Made by a program: the position numbers and the translations under genes. The notes beneath the pieces were generated by a model. It ran no database searches. It saw nothing but the letters and a program-made list of their open reading frames with translations, and was not told the origin of the DNA. This document shows, one piece after another, positions 52,770 through 61,754 of a stretch of DNA of 64,000 nucleotides. Source of the DNA: Rhodoferax sp. (GTDB lineage Bacteria > Pseudomonadota > Gammaproteobacteria > Burkholderiales > Burkholderiaceae_C); NCBI GenBank assembly GCA_020048895.1, contig JAIFLV010000121.1, forward strand, positions 1 to 64,000, given 5' to 3'. Within the stretch, counting starts at the first letter, position 1. Each line of letters opens with the position of its first letter.

Positions 52770-53351
52770 CTAGCGCGTGAGTTTGTAGACGGAAGTGCCC
52801 GCCATCAAATTCGGAGCAAAGCGCACGATGTTTCCGTTCTGCAGGCCAAAGCTGTCCTGAATCTGCAGGCCGTTGCGTGCCGCCAGCGCGGCCAGATCGG
52901 CGTGGGTGCCGACCCGGATGTTGGGCGTGTCATACCACTGGTACGGCAGCCGCCGCGTGACGGGCATACGCCCCTGCAAAATGCTCAACCGGTTGGGCCA
53001 GTGCGCGAAATTGGGGAACGCCACAATGCCGATGCGCCCCACACGCACCGTTTCGCGCAGCATGACCTCTGCGTTGCGCAGGTGTTGCAGGGTGTCAATC
53101 TGCAGCACCACGTCAAACGAGGCGTCGTCAAACATCACCAGACCTTCATCCAGATTGAGCTGGATGACATTGACACCGCGCTGCACACAGGCCAGCACAT
53201 TGGCGTCGTCAATCTCTACCCCGTAGCCACTACAGCCGCGCTCGCGTTGCAAGTAGTCCAGCATCGCGCCATCACCACAGCCCAGATCGAGCACGCGTGC
53301 GCCGTGCGGCACCAGTTCGGCAATGGCTTTCTGGATGGTCAGGTCGCTCAT
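52770..53351 (-). CDS. metW: Methionine biosynthesis protein MetW
   Basis: A 193-residue SAM-methyltransferase-fold protein: [54 protein letters not shown] and QWYDTPNIR, which are typical of MetW. MetW works with MetX in homoserine acylation. It overlaps metX by four bases and therefore shares the SAM-II riboswitch control. Confidence 0.95.
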   Translation of the reverse strand: MSDLTIQKAIAELVPHGARVLDLGCGDGAMLDYLQRERGCSGYGVEIDDANVLACVQRGVNVIQLNLDEGLVMFDDASFDVVLQIDTLQHLRNAEVMLRETVRVGRIGIVAFPNFAHWPNRLSILQGRMPVTRRLPYQWYDTPNIRVGTHADLAALAARNGLQIQDSFGLQNGNIVRFAPNLMAGTSVYKLTR

Positions 53352-54709
53352 GCTTGTATGACCCCCACGTTCGTCACTGCCCCGGAATCGGCCGCAGCCG
53401 ATTTCGCAAGTACTTCACTGCCCCCCAAGGGGGCCGTACCCTCGACCACGTCGCGTAGCGGCTGGGCGACATGCTTGGGGCGGCCCGGCGCTGCGGCCTT
53501 CGCCTTCCAAATGCTATCGAAGTAGGAGCGCACCACGCTTATGTAGCGGGCGTCATCGAGCAAAAAGGCATCGTGCCCGTGGGGGGCATCGATCTCGGCG
53601 TAACTCACATCGCGTCGGTTGTCGAGCAAGGCTTTGACGATCTCGCGGCTGCGTTTGGGGCTAAAGCGCCAGTCGGTCGTGAAGCTCACCAGCAGGAACT
53701 TGCACGTGGCAGGTACCAGCGCCCGGGTCAGCTTGCCGTCAAAAGCGCGCGCCGGGTCAAAGTAATCCAGCGCCCGGGTAATCAGCAAATACGTGTTGGC
53801 GTCAAAGTATTCCGCAAACTTGTCGCCCTGGTAGCGCAGGTAGCTCTCAATCTGGAACTCCACGTCCTGCGTCGAATACCGGTACGGAAGCACCGCCGCA
53901 GCGAGCGCTGCCGGGCCGCCCCAAGGCGCGAGGGCCCCCTCGGGGGGCAGCGAACCCAACGAAGTGGGGAGGGTGGGGGCCTTAATCTGCCTGCCAAACT
54001 TTTCGTTCATCACGTCATCACTCAGGTAGGTGATGTGGCCAATCATGCGGGCGATGCGCAGGCCGCGCTTGGGAACCACACCGTGCTGGTAGAAGTGCCC
54101 CCCATGAAAGTCGGGGTCGGTCACGATGGCGCGGCGCGCGACTTCATTGAAAGCGATGTTCTCAGCCGTGAGGTTGGGCGCGCTGGCCACCACCACAGCG
54201 TGCGCTACCCGTTGCGGGTACTGCAACGTCCAGCTCAGGGCCTGCATGCCACCCAGACTGCCGCCCATCACGGCCGCAAGGGTTTCAATGCCCAAGGCGT
54301 CCATCAGCCGCGCCTGTGCGTTGACCCAGTCCTCCACAGTCACCACCGGGAAGTCGGCACCGTAAACCTGGCCCGAGGGCGAATCCGGATTCGTGTGCAT
54401 GGGGCCGGTGGAACCAAAGCAGGAACCCGGATTGTTGACGCCAATGACAAAAAAGCGGTCGGTGTCGACAGGTTTGCCCGGGCCGATCATGTTGTCCCAC
54501 CAGCCTTCTGAATTGGCTTGCCCCGCATAGGTGCCCGCCACGTGGTGCGAGGCATTGAGCGCATGGCAAATCAGCACCGCGTTGGAGCGGCCGGCATTGA
54601 GCGTGCCATAGGTCTCAAAACTGAGGTCGTAATCGCGCAGCGAGGCCCCACTTTGCAGCGGCAAGGGCGCATCAAAGTGCATGCGTTGCGGCGTGGCGAT
54701 CAATGTCAT
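53348..54709 (-). CDS. metX: Homoserine O-acyltransferase with repeat-derived insertions
   Basis: A 453-residue alpha/beta hydrolase-fold acyltransferase, about 70 longer than usual. Conserved parts: [12 protein letters not shown], the elbow [34 protein letters not shown], and [10 protein letters not shown] with the catalytic histidine. Two stretches do not belong to the family: about residues 242-271 ([11 protein letters not shown] and GGPAALAAA) and about 400-439 plus the C-terminal tail ([15 protein letters not shown]). Both coincide with family B repeats. It makes O-acetyl- or O-succinyl-homoserine for methionine synthesis. Confidence 0.94.
   Translation of the reverse strand: MTLIATPQRMHFDAPLPLQSGASLRDYDLSFETYGTLNAGRSNAVLICHALNASHHVAGTYAGQANSEGWWDNMIGPGKPVDTDRFFVIGVNNPGSCFGSTGPMHTNPDSPSGQVYGADFPVVTVEDWVNAQARLMDALGIETLAAVMGGSLGGMQALSWTLQYPQRVAHAVVVASAPNLTAENIAFNEVARRAIVTDPDFHGGHFYQHGVVPKRGLRIARMIGHITYLSDDVMNEKFGRQIKAPTLPTSLGSLPPEGALAPWGGPAALAAAVLPYRYSTQDVEFQIESYLRYQGDKFAEYFDANTYLLITRALDYFDPARAFDGKLTRALVPATCKFLLVSFTTDWRFSPKRSREIVKALLDNRRDVSYAEIDAPHGHDAFLLDDARYISVVRSYFDSIWKAKAAAPGRPKHVAQPLRDVVEGTAPLGGSEVLAKSAAADSGAVTNVGVIQA
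53391..53510. repeat. Family B repeat forming the metX C-terminus
   Basis: On the plus strand the copy has ACTGCCCCCCAAGGGGGCC then, after a variable middle, TTGGGGCGGCCCGGCGCTGC. The element lies beyond the last conserved MetX residues and encodes, in antisense to its other copy, a 40-50 residue extension. Confidence 0.75.
53895..53990. repeat. Family B repeat inside metX
   Basis: On the minus strand the copy has GGCCCCCACCCTCCCCACTT, GGGTTCGCTGCCCCCCGAGG and TTGGGGCGGCCCGGCAGCGC. It is flanked on both sides by conserved MetX sequence (MNEKFGRQ before, [13 protein letters not shown] after) and has a length that keeps the frame. Confidence 0.78.
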
Positions 54710-54728
54710 TGCAAGGTCAAATCAGCGT

Positions 54729-54763
54729 CAAAAAACCCGGCGTCGCTAAAAACGAGGCCGGGT
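54729..54763 (-). terminator. Intrinsic terminator of the metX riboswitch
   Basis: Minus strand ACCCGGC and GCCGGGT form a perfect seven-base stem around a 15-base loop, followed by six T (54730-54735). It lies between the SAM-II aptamer and the metX start, as expected for transcription attenuation. Confidence 0.8.
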
Positions 54764-54781
54764 CTGGAAAGGCGGTCCGTG

Positions 54782-54830
54782 TTTAGCTGCATTTTTAAAG
54801 CGCCCGCAAGCTGGGAAAATCTGGCGCTGG
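54782..54830 (-). promoter_or_regulatory. SAM-II riboswitch aptamer upstream of metX
   Basis: Minus strand: GCGCCAGATTTTCCCAGC, then TTGCGGGCGC, then TTTAAAAATGCAGCTAAACA. P1 pairs GCGCC with GGCGC. The loop GATTT, the TTGC preceding the 3' strand of P1, and the conserved AATGnAGCTAAA tail all match the SAM-II consensus as I know it from alphaproteobacterial and marine metX leaders. It should reduce metX-metW expression when SAM is abundant. Confidence 0.85.
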
Positions 54831-54877
54831 TGGCAGTATATCGGATGGGCGGCGTGGGAATGGGGCGTGGAACCGCG

Positions 54878-56905
54878 TCACTGAACCGGTATGTGCTTCG
54901 CAAGAAAAGCCTCGACCCGATTGGCAAAGTCGATCCTGTTTTTCAGGATGCTCCAGCCGTGGCCTTCATGCGGATAGGTGACCCACTCGGGGTCAAAGCC
55001 GGACTTTTGCATCGCCTCGCGCAACCGGGTTCCGTGGGCCAGTGGCACGCGTTTGTCTTCTTCACCAAAGGCCAGCAGCAGGGGGGCCCTGATCTGACTC
55101 GCCAGCAGAACCGGCGAGTTGGCGGCTAGCATGTCAGCATCTTTTTCCGCATCCCCGACCATTTCGGGGATGGTGTGTTTGCGTGCCAGTGCAGTGGTGT
55201 CGTCATTTACCCACCAGGAGCCCTTCACCAGCAAGTTCAGGTCGGTCACTGCGACCCACGCAAGCCCGCAACGGTACAGGTCAGGATGGCGAATGAGCCC
55301 CATCAAAGTGCTGTAGCCGCCATAGGATCCCCCGGCGATGCACGCTTTGCCAGAAGCCAGCTTCTCTTTTTGGGCCCACAGCAGGGCGTCGGCTACGTCA
55401 TCCTGCATGGTCTGCCCCCACTGTTTCCAGCCCGCCTTGAAGTGGGTTGCACCATAACCACGGCTGCCGCGAAACTCCGGCTCAATCACCAGGTAACCGC
55501 GCGACGCCAGAAACTGCGTCATCGGATTCCATGCCCAGCTTCCACCACGCACCCACGGCCCTCCGTGCACCAGCACAACGGTGGGTGCGGGTTTGCCGGC
55601 CTCAACACCCTGGGGCTGCGTAATCCACAGCGGCAGTTCCTTGCCATCGCGGGTCTGGATGCGCTTGAAATCGACACGCGCCATCTGCTTTGCATCGATC
55701 CCTCTGCGGGCGAACGCAACGGGTTGCCACTGGGGCTGGCCCTCGACAGGGGTGGGACGGTAGATCAGCAAACGTCCCGGGCTCTGGTCAGAAAAAGACC
55801 GCACCAGAACAACCGCATCGGGTTGCCCACAGCGCCGACAACTGATGCGGTTGACATGCCCGGGCAAGTCCCTGTCCACCGCCTCCTGGATCTTCCTGAT
55901 GGCCCCATCAAACCAAACCGTCGTTTCTGCGTCTGTGGTCACACGTACCCCTTGGGCTGCGCCTGTCCCTCGCTCAAGAATCAGTTGCCCCGTAAAGTCA
56001 AAGCCTGGCGTACTGACCAAAGGCTCGGCCGCGGGCTGCATGGTGGCAAGTTCAAAGCGCTTGAGCACGGCATAGCCTTCGGGTCCCTCCTGCTGCGTCA
56101 CAAACAGGTTGCCCATGTCGTCCACCGAATGGGGGGTGAATGGCAGCTCGATCAGATCGCCCTGGACGATCTTCTTCCACTCCGTCATGTCCGGCCCGCG
56201 CCAGTACGCGGATCTGTCCTTGTCGCTGCGGGTAAACACCACGCGTGGCACGCCGGCTCCGTCAAAGAGCCAACCCACGGCCTCGCGGGGTGGCTGAAAG
56301 TTGGTGGCGCGGGTCTTGCCCGTCGTCACGTTGAGCCACAGCGGGACCACGGCCGACAGCATTCCGCTGGGGCTACCGATCAGCTTGCCAACAAGAACTT
56401 CCTCATTGGCAGAATCCGCCTTGGGCGCGGGAACCTTCAGGAGCTGATGGTTGGGGTCCAGCGCAGCGCTCTTGGTACCAAACTTCGTGGTGGAGTTGTG
56501 TTTGCGGCTGATCAACTCCTTCACTTCGCTGCCGTCGGCGTTGACTGCGAACAGCCCCGGCCTTACGTTCGGGTCTGGCACGCCTTCGGTGAAATCCACC
56601 ACGCTAAACAGCAGCCGGTCCTCATGGACCCAGGCCACGTTGCGAACATCCACATCCGTGAACTGTGCTGCGTGGACCGGCTTGCCACCCGGAGACAAAT
56701 CCAGAATATAAAGGCCGATGCGCGCGCCGCTGCGGGCGGTGGTGATCGCAAGGCGTTTGCCGGACGGGGACATCAAGGCATCGACAACATCCGGGTCACG
56801 AAAAAACACCTCGGCGGCTAACAGGCTTGCTGGTGGAGCCGCTGCAAAGACGTTTGCTGCCAATAACCACAGGAACGCCAATAAAATTGAAACGCTTTTG
56901 ACCAT
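54878..56905 (-). CDS. S9 family (prolyl oligopeptidase-like) serine peptidase, exported
   Basis: A 675-residue protein with a signal peptide (VSILLAFLWLLAANVFAA), an N-terminal beta-propeller of about 400 residues and a C-terminal hydrolase domain. Catalytic elements are GGSYGGYSTL (Ser), GEEDKRVP (Asp) and HEGHGW (His). Before them are HGGPWVRGG and PEFRGSRGYG as in acylaminoacyl peptidases. It should hydrolyse small peptides in the periplasm. It is followed upstream by an LTA-synthase-like gene 19 bases away on the same strand. Confidence 0.93.
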   Translation of the reverse strand: MVKSVSILLAFLWLLAANVFAAAPPASLLAAEVFFRDPDVVDALMSPSGKRLAITTARSGARIGLYILDLSPGGKPVHAAQFTDVDVRNVAWVHEDRLLFSVVDFTEGVPDPNVRPGLFAVNADGSEVKELISRKHNSTTKFGTKSAALDPNHQLLKVPAPKADSANEEVLVGKLIGSPSGMLSAVVPLWLNVTTGKTRATNFQPPREAVGWLFDGAGVPRVVFTRSDKDRSAYWRGPDMTEWKKIVQGDLIELPFTPHSVDDMGNLFVTQQEGPEGYAVLKRFELATMQPAAEPLVSTPGFDFTGQLILERGTGAAQGVRVTTDAETTVWFDGAIRKIQEAVDRDLPGHVNRISCRRCGQPDAVVLVRSFSDQSPGRLLIYRPTPVEGQPQWQPVAFARRGIDAKQMARVDFKRIQTRDGKELPLWITQPQGVEAGKPAPTVVLVHGGPWVRGGSWAWNPMTQFLASRGYLVIEPEFRGSRGYGATHFKAGWKQWGQTMQDDVADALLWAQKEKLASGKACIAGGSYGGYSTLMGLIRHPDLYRCGLAWVAVTDLNLLVKGSWWVNDDTTALARKHTIPEMVGDAEKDADMLAANSPVLLASQIRAPLLLAFGEEDKRVPLAHGTRLREAMQKSGFDPEWVTYPHEGHGWSILKNRIDFANRVEAFLAKHIPVQ

Positions 56906-56924
56906 GTCTTCTCCTGAAATTGCC

Positions 56925-58889
56925 TCAACGTTGCGCCGGAAGAATCCGATTGCCAGACTGCAGTTGGCTGGCAGTCTGGTAGGTTGCGAGCAACAGCTGC
57001 TGCATCCTCTGTGACTCCTGGGCAGACAGCGCTGGCGACTGTCCTAGCGCTCGCTCGAGGTTGTGTGACACCCAGCCATTCGGGGTGATCCAGTCGAGCA
57101 CCTCGCCGCGCAAGCCCAGCGCGGCACGCTGCTCCTTGCGTGCATCATCCAGCAACGAACGTCCGAAGCCCGCGTAATCCACCTGCCAGCCACCCAGCGC
57201 GATGAGGGTGGGCAATATGTCAAACTGGCTGCCCACGCGGTCATCTACGCCGGCTTGCACGCCCGGCCCCACCACCAGCAGAGGGATGTGATACAGGTTG
57301 GGCACCACCTCCATTTGTTCGACAAACTCATCGGCATGGTCTGCAGTGACAACAAAAATGGTGTCGTCAAAATATCCTGCCTTCTTGGCAGCCACCATCA
57401 ACTCTCCCAGTGCCCAGTCAGCATACGCCAGCGTGTTGCGAAACGCCTCGCGATCGCTTCCACCTGTAAATCTCTTGAACTTGGCGTCGGGTATCAGCCA
57501 CGGCGTGTGCGTGGTGGAGGTAAACACAAAGCCCAGGAACGGCTTTCGCGCGGCCGCAAACAGCTGATGCGCTGCCTGCAAGGTGTTGTGGTCCCAGGTG
57601 CCCCAGGTCGCTGCTGGTTTGGGCTGCTCATACAGATTGGGGATGTCTTCAGCTCCCCTATAAGTGCCAAACCCGGTGCGTGCGGCGATGGCGTCAAAGC
57701 GCAGCGAGCCACGTTCGCTGCTTTGCAGAAAGATGGTGTCATAGCCTTGCGAGCGCGCAAGTTCGCCCAGAAAGCTCTGGCGGTTCTGTTCTATACCCTC
57801 GCCAAGAAACGGCATGCCGGCAAACGTGGGCTGGCTCGCCAGAATGGACTCCGCACCCAGAATGGAGCGCTGCCCATTGGCATAGAAGCGGCTGTACAGG
57901 CGGCCTTGCCGCGCCAGCGCATCGAAGTTCGGGGTAACCCCCAAGGGTGGCTGGCCCGACAGTTGGCGCAATGCATCGATGTGCTGCGCGCCCCAGCTCT
58001 CGAGCATCAACACCACCACATTGGGCTTAACCGACTTCGGTTGGGGGCGCATTACCTGGTGCAAGGGGTACCGCGGTTCTGCAAATACCTTGTCATCACC
58101 GGCCAGGAATTGCTGCACGAGTGCCACCGCGTCGGGCTCTGGCATGAAAGTCTTCAAAGGTGGCGGGCTTTCCAGAAAGGCACGCGACATGGCAAACGCA
58201 CCATTGAGCGCCAGGTAGCCTTGCGCGGGCACATTGGAGAAAAAAGCTTCGCCCACGCTGATGGGCTTGCCGCCAATGCCCCCACGGGCCACAACCACCA
58301 TCACCAACAGCACCAAGGGCAAGGCCAGTAGGGTAGGCCACAGCGACTGCACGGGCGCAAGAGCCGGCACCACCAACCAGCGCCACCAAGCCCAGCCCAA
58401 GCAAACCGCACCGAGGCCAAATGCCAGCAAGACACCCGCGTACTGGCGCAAGGCCATCCCGACCATTGAACCCATGTCCTGTGCCAGCGTGTTGATCTCG
58501 GAGCCTACATGCCGGTGCACATTGCCAAAGTAAATCAGGTCCACGGCCATCATGAACACAAACGCCAGCAAGCCGAGGTAGATGAAGCCGTGCCACAACG
58601 CTTGCCATGCCCGATGACGACTCCATCGAAAGGGTAATTGCAACAGCAGCAAGGGCAGCCCTGCCAGCGTCAGCGCCATGGACAGATCAAACCGGGCACC
58701 AACAAGAAACGATTCGCGCGTCTGCGCCGCCGTCAACGCCTGAAAGTCTCCCGGGTATGCAAGGAGCAGCCCCGCACGAAACAGCGCGGCACTGATCAGG
58801 AATAGGGCAAGTGCCAATACAGCACGAAGCCAAACGGGCAGGGGCAGAAAAGTTGAGCGGCGCATGGAAGAACAATGAAGGACCGACAT
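56925..58889 (-). CDS. LTA synthase/sulfatase-family membrane protein
   Basis: A 654-residue protein with five transmembrane helices in the first 240 residues and a sulfatase-like periplasmic domain (NVVVLMLESWGAQHIDAL, TPNFDALARQG, FTSTTHTPW, TADHADE). It belongs to the LtaS/OpgB/EptA-like phosphotransferase group that moves glycerol-phosphate or phosphoethanolamine onto envelope glycans. In place of the usual Thr nucleophile in a GxRT-type motif it has GQRS (Ser342). The start at 58889 or 58865 is uncertain. It is probably co-transcribed with the S9 peptidase gene. Confidence 0.82.
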   Translation of the reverse strand: MSVLHCSSMRRSTFLPLPVWLRAVLALALFLISAALFRAGLLLAYPGDFQALTAAQTRESFLVGARFDLSMALTLAGLPLLLLQLPFRWSRHRAWQALWHGFIYLGLLAFVFMMAVDLIYFGNVHRHVGSEINTLAQDMGSMVGMALRQYAGVLLAFGLGAVCLGWAWWRWLVVPALAPVQSLWPTLLALPLVLLVMVVVARGGIGGKPISVGEAFFSNVPAQGYLALNGAFAMSRAFLESPPPLKTFMPEPDAVALVQQFLAGDDKVFAEPRYPLHQVMRPQPKSVKPNVVVLMLESWGAQHIDALRQLSGQPPLGVTPNFDALARQGRLYSRFYANGQRSILGAESILASQPTFAGMPFLGEGIEQNRQSFLGELARSQGYDTIFLQSSERGSLRFDAIAARTGFGTYRGAEDIPNLYEQPKPAATWGTWDHNTLQAAHQLFAAARKPFLGFVFTSTTHTPWLIPDAKFKRFTGGSDREAFRNTLAYADWALGELMVAAKKAGYFDDTIFVVTADHADEFVEQMEVVPNLYHIPLLVVGPGVQAGVDDRVGSQFDILPTLIALGGWQVDYAGFGRSLLDDARKEQRAALGLRGEVLDWITPNGWVSHNLERALGQSPALSAQESQRMQQLLLATYQTASQLQSGNRILPAQR

Positions 58890-58904
58890 TGTCGTTCACA
58901 CAAG

Positions 58905-60320
58905 TCACCCGCCACAGCCACCACATCCACCGCCCCCGCAGCCACCACCACCGCAGCCTTCCGATCCATCGGATTGCCCAGTCTTGTTCTTGGTCGAATC
59001 TTCAAAAAAGAAATTGATCCCGGCAAAGTCCTGATTTGCCATGACGGCCTGGCTGCCAAAGAGGGCGAATCCAAGAGCCAACAGTGGCGCGGTACCTGAT
59101 GTGGCGGAAGTCTTCAGCTGCGAGTGTTCGCTAGCCAACCCGATGATGATCTTTTCGCCGAGAGGTGTGGCGCCTTGTGATCTGGACTTATGCACCAGAA
59201 AGACGGCGAGTGTGGCAGCGAGTGCAACAAACAGGTAGCCAATGTCATGGTAGTTCCTAACGCCGTAGATAAATCGACTAACGCCCAGTACCATGAGGAC
59301 CGCAAGCGCGAGCAGGGTAACTCCGCGGACAGGATTGATACGTCCGTACTCCACTGCGAGTCCAGCATTGATGAGGCGCTGACGAATCAGATGCGTGATG
59401 CTGTTGGCACGTACCAGGAAATCCCTCTCGCGGACGATCCCGTCCGGCGCATTTCGGAATAATTCCCGCTCGACCGGATGCAAGCTCGTATGAACTTCGT
59501 TGAAGAGACTATTCTTCTTGCAGGTAACCCCCGCTACTTTTTCGGATTCTCGCTTTGGCTCAAGCACCAATGCCCTTTGCGCGACAAGTTTTGCGACCGC
59601 TGTGCCCATCACGCGCTGCTCACCACCCACAAGACAGGCTACTTCGTAGGGATCGAGCTCACTGTTCGCCGCAGACTGTTTCGCCGGGGCAGCAATAAGT
59701 CGATGCATCATTGGAATGCAAGCCACTATCACCAGGGCTGGAATGTAGATTGCCATATAGAGCGGCCCTGAAATGGCGGGCCAGAGGAATTGCCCCAGCG
59801 TTTTGTAGAACAGATAGCCCACAAGCGCCGTGGCCACGGTTTGCCACCCAGATCGGGGGCCCATCCATCCCCTCTGAACTGCCAGATCACTGTTTGATCG
59901 CAAAGTGAATCGGGTCTGAACATCCGGCCACAAGGCTGCATCGGGTGCATGTCCAAAGACTTCCTCGTAGTCCCTGAGCGTTTGGCTGTACATCGCCTTG
60001 TGCTTCATGAGTTCATCGGGGCCGCCTTTGGACGCGTAATGGTGCAGGAACCCACCCAGAACTTCGTCGCACAACTTTTGGTAAGACACCGTTTGGGTGA
60101 GGTGCAAGTGCCATGCCTGATCCACTTCATCCGATGGGCAAACCATGTGACTCCTGACCTGCGTCAGGTACAGGAACTTTCGGTACTCTTCCGCTACCTT
60201 TTGTGCATAAGGCAGCGTCCAGCTATTTGCTTCCGCCAGCTTGGACTCAAAAGTCACATTGGCGTGCGGGTCAGACAACTCAAATGACTGGATCTTCTGG
60301 TACAGGCTTTCGTTGTTCAT
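58905..60320 (-). CDS. TIGR04222-like membrane protein with GRDP-like N-terminus and Gly/Cys tail
   Basis: A 471-residue protein. Residues 1-120 contain VRSHMVCPSDEVDQAWHLHL and YQKLCDEVLGGFLHHYASKG, which resemble the glycine-rich-domain-protein (GRDP) module. The middle has four or five transmembrane helices and the LDPYEVACLVGGEQRV segment typical of TIGR04222. The last 17 residues are GCGGGGCGGGGCGGCGG. The start at 60320 has a GGGGG site and gives the family N-terminus. The function is unknown. It is divergent from a YtrA-type regulator and ABC transporter. Confidence 0.78.
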   Translation of the reverse strand: MNNESLYQKIQSFELSDPHANVTFESKLAEANSWTLPYAQKVAEEYRKFLYLTQVRSHMVCPSDEVDQAWHLHLTQTVSYQKLCDEVLGGFLHHYASKGGPDELMKHKAMYSQTLRDYEEVFGHAPDAALWPDVQTRFTLRSNSDLAVQRGWMGPRSGWQTVATALVGYLFYKTLGQFLWPAISGPLYMAIYIPALVIVACIPMMHRLIAAPAKQSAANSELDPYEVACLVGGEQRVMGTAVAKLVAQRALVLEPKRESEKVAGVTCKKNSLFNEVHTSLHPVERELFRNAPDGIVRERDFLVRANSITHLIRQRLINAGLAVEYGRINPVRGVTLLALAVLMVLGVSRFIYGVRNYHDIGYLFVALAATLAVFLVHKSRSQGATPLGEKIIIGLASEHSQLKTSATSGTAPLLALGFALFGSQAVMANQDFAGINFFFEDSTKNKTGQSDGSEGCGGGGCGGGGCGGCGG

Positions 60321-60465
60321 CTTCAACCCCCAGTTTAAGTTTCGTTGCGTTTCTCTGTTTCGTGATGACGGGTGTTTCCACGCCATGAATTCGTAACCAT
60401 GCCATCTCCCCCTTGATGCTGTGACATTGGAAAGAATTTTGTCTGAGCACGAACTTGCTGAAAAC

Positions 60466-60504
60466 TGTGGAATTCCACAATTGCTGTATTATTCATGCAA
60501 TACA
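60466..60504. promoter_or_regulatory. Two palindromes before the GntR gene, candidate autoregulatory operator
   Basis: TGTGGAATTCCACA (60466-60479) is a perfect 14-base palindrome. TGTATT and AATACA (60485-60490 and 60499-60504) form a second inverted repeat with an eight-base spacer. Their centres are about 22 bases apart, two helical turns. TATTAT inside the second element is a likely -10 box. YtrA-type regulators usually repress their own operon from such sites. Confidence 0.5.
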
Positions 60505-60519
60505 CAGATACAGAGAAGC

Positions 60520-60912
60520 ATGGTCCCGCTCCAATTCGATATCAACCCCAGCTCAAGCGTCCCGATCTATAAACAGATCGTTGATCAGGTGCAGCGCATG
60601 GTTCTTGGCGGCAGTCTCGGGGCGGGGACCGATCTACCGTCGGTGCGCACCGTAGCAAGCCAGCATGCCATCAACCCCATGACAGTGAGCAAGGCTTACA
60701 GCCAACTCGAAGTCATGGGGCTCATTCAACGGGTACGCGGTCAAGGAATGATCGTGGCCACTACGTCATCGAAACCCAAGTCACTCAAACAGCGGCTGGA
60801 GTTACTGCGTCCCATCATTTGCTCGGCGGCTGCACACGCTCGCGAGCTCGACATTTCAGTGGAAGACGCTGTCAAGGAATTTAGAGATCAATACGGGGAG
60901 GAAACCAAGTGA
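60520..60912 (+). CDS. GntR-family regulator, YtrA subgroup
   Basis: A 130-residue protein starting MVPLQFDINPSSSVPIYKQI, with winged helix LPSVRTVASQHAINPMTVSKAYSQLE and a short C-terminal dimer arm, the length and layout of YtrA-type regulators of ABC operons. The start at 60520 is chosen because the family begins here; upstream sequence contains the operator. It overlaps the ATP-binding-protein gene by four bases. Confidence 0.92.
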   Translation: MVPLQFDINPSSSVPIYKQIVDQVQRMVLGGSLGAGTDLPSVRTVASQHAINPMTVSKAYSQLEVMGLIQRVRGQGMIVATTSSKPKSLKQRLELLRPIICSAAAHARELDISVEDAVKEFRDQYGEETK

Positions 60913-61754
60913 ACGAGGCAAATGCAATTGAAGTGCGGGGGTTGACCCTCGCCTATGGAAAGAAGAATGCGCTGGACAACATCAGTCTGTCCATTCCCAA
61001 GGGTGCAGTCGTTGGCCTGGTGGGACCCAATGGTGCCGGCAAGACCAGTCTGATTCACTGTCTGCTTGGTGCCGTTGTACCCAAAGAGGGAAGCATTGCG
61101 GTTCTGGAGGAAGATCCAGCCGCATTCAGCGATGCGGCGCGTGCACGGATTGGCTATGTTGCACAGACGCCGGACCTACTGGAATGGATGAAAGCCAAAC
61201 AGTATCTTGACTACATCAGTGCGTTTTACCCGCACTGGGATCACAGCCGTATTAGTGCACTGATGGCGAAATGGGGGATTGACCCCAAGCAGAAGATCTC
61301 CGACATGTCACTGGGCCAAAAACAGAAGATTGCCCTCCTTCAAGCCCTTGGAAACTGCCCCACGCTGCTAATCCTGGACGAACCGGTTGCCAGTCTGGAT
61401 CCCATCATGCGGCGAGACTTCATGCGCTCGCTGTTTGAAGACGACGCGCAGCGCACGGTTGTCATTTCCAGCCATCTTCTGTCAGACCTGGAGCGGATCA
61501 TCACGCACCTGGTTCTGGTGAAAGAGGGGACGATTCTGATTTCTGAGGAGTGGGATGTTGCCGTAGAGAGTCTGCAAAAGGTGCGGTTGCCTGAAGCGCT
61601 CTTGCCCCAAAAAGGATTGATCGCCCAGCGCTACCAGAATGGCCAGGTGACTGCGGTGGTGGACGTTCGCAAGTTTGATCGCAATTCAATTGCACAATCC
61701 GCAACTCTGACCACCATGAATCTCGATGAAATCTTCGTTGAGGTGATGTCGTGA
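60909..61754 (+). CDS. ABC transporter ATP-binding protein
   Basis: A 281-residue ATPase with GTG start. Seen: Walker A GPNGAGKTSL, Q-loop AQTPDLLEW, signature MSLGQKQKI, Walker B LLILDEPVASLDP and switch histidine in SSHLLSDLER. The C-terminal 70 residues match the CcmA/YtrB-type extension. It is coupled to the regulator upstream and the permease downstream. Confidence 0.96.
   Translation: MNEANAIEVRGLTLAYGKKNALDNISLSIPKGAVVGLVGPNGAGKTSLIHCLLGAVVPKEGSIAVLEEDPAAFSDAARARIGYVAQTPDLLEWMKAKQYLDYISAFYPHWDHSRISALMAKWGIDPKQKISDMSLGQKQKIALLQALGNCPTLLILDEPVASLDPIMRRDFMRSLFEDDAQRTVVISSHLLSDLERIITHLVLVKEGTILISEEWDVAVESLQKVRLPEALLPQKGLIAQRYQNGQVTAVVDVRKFDRNSIAQSATLTTMNLDEIFVEVMS

Noticed and set aside
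55175-56821. 548-codon open frame antisense to the S9 peptidase
   Set aside because: The sense strand has the signal peptide, propeller and catalytic triad; the antisense product has no recognisable feature.
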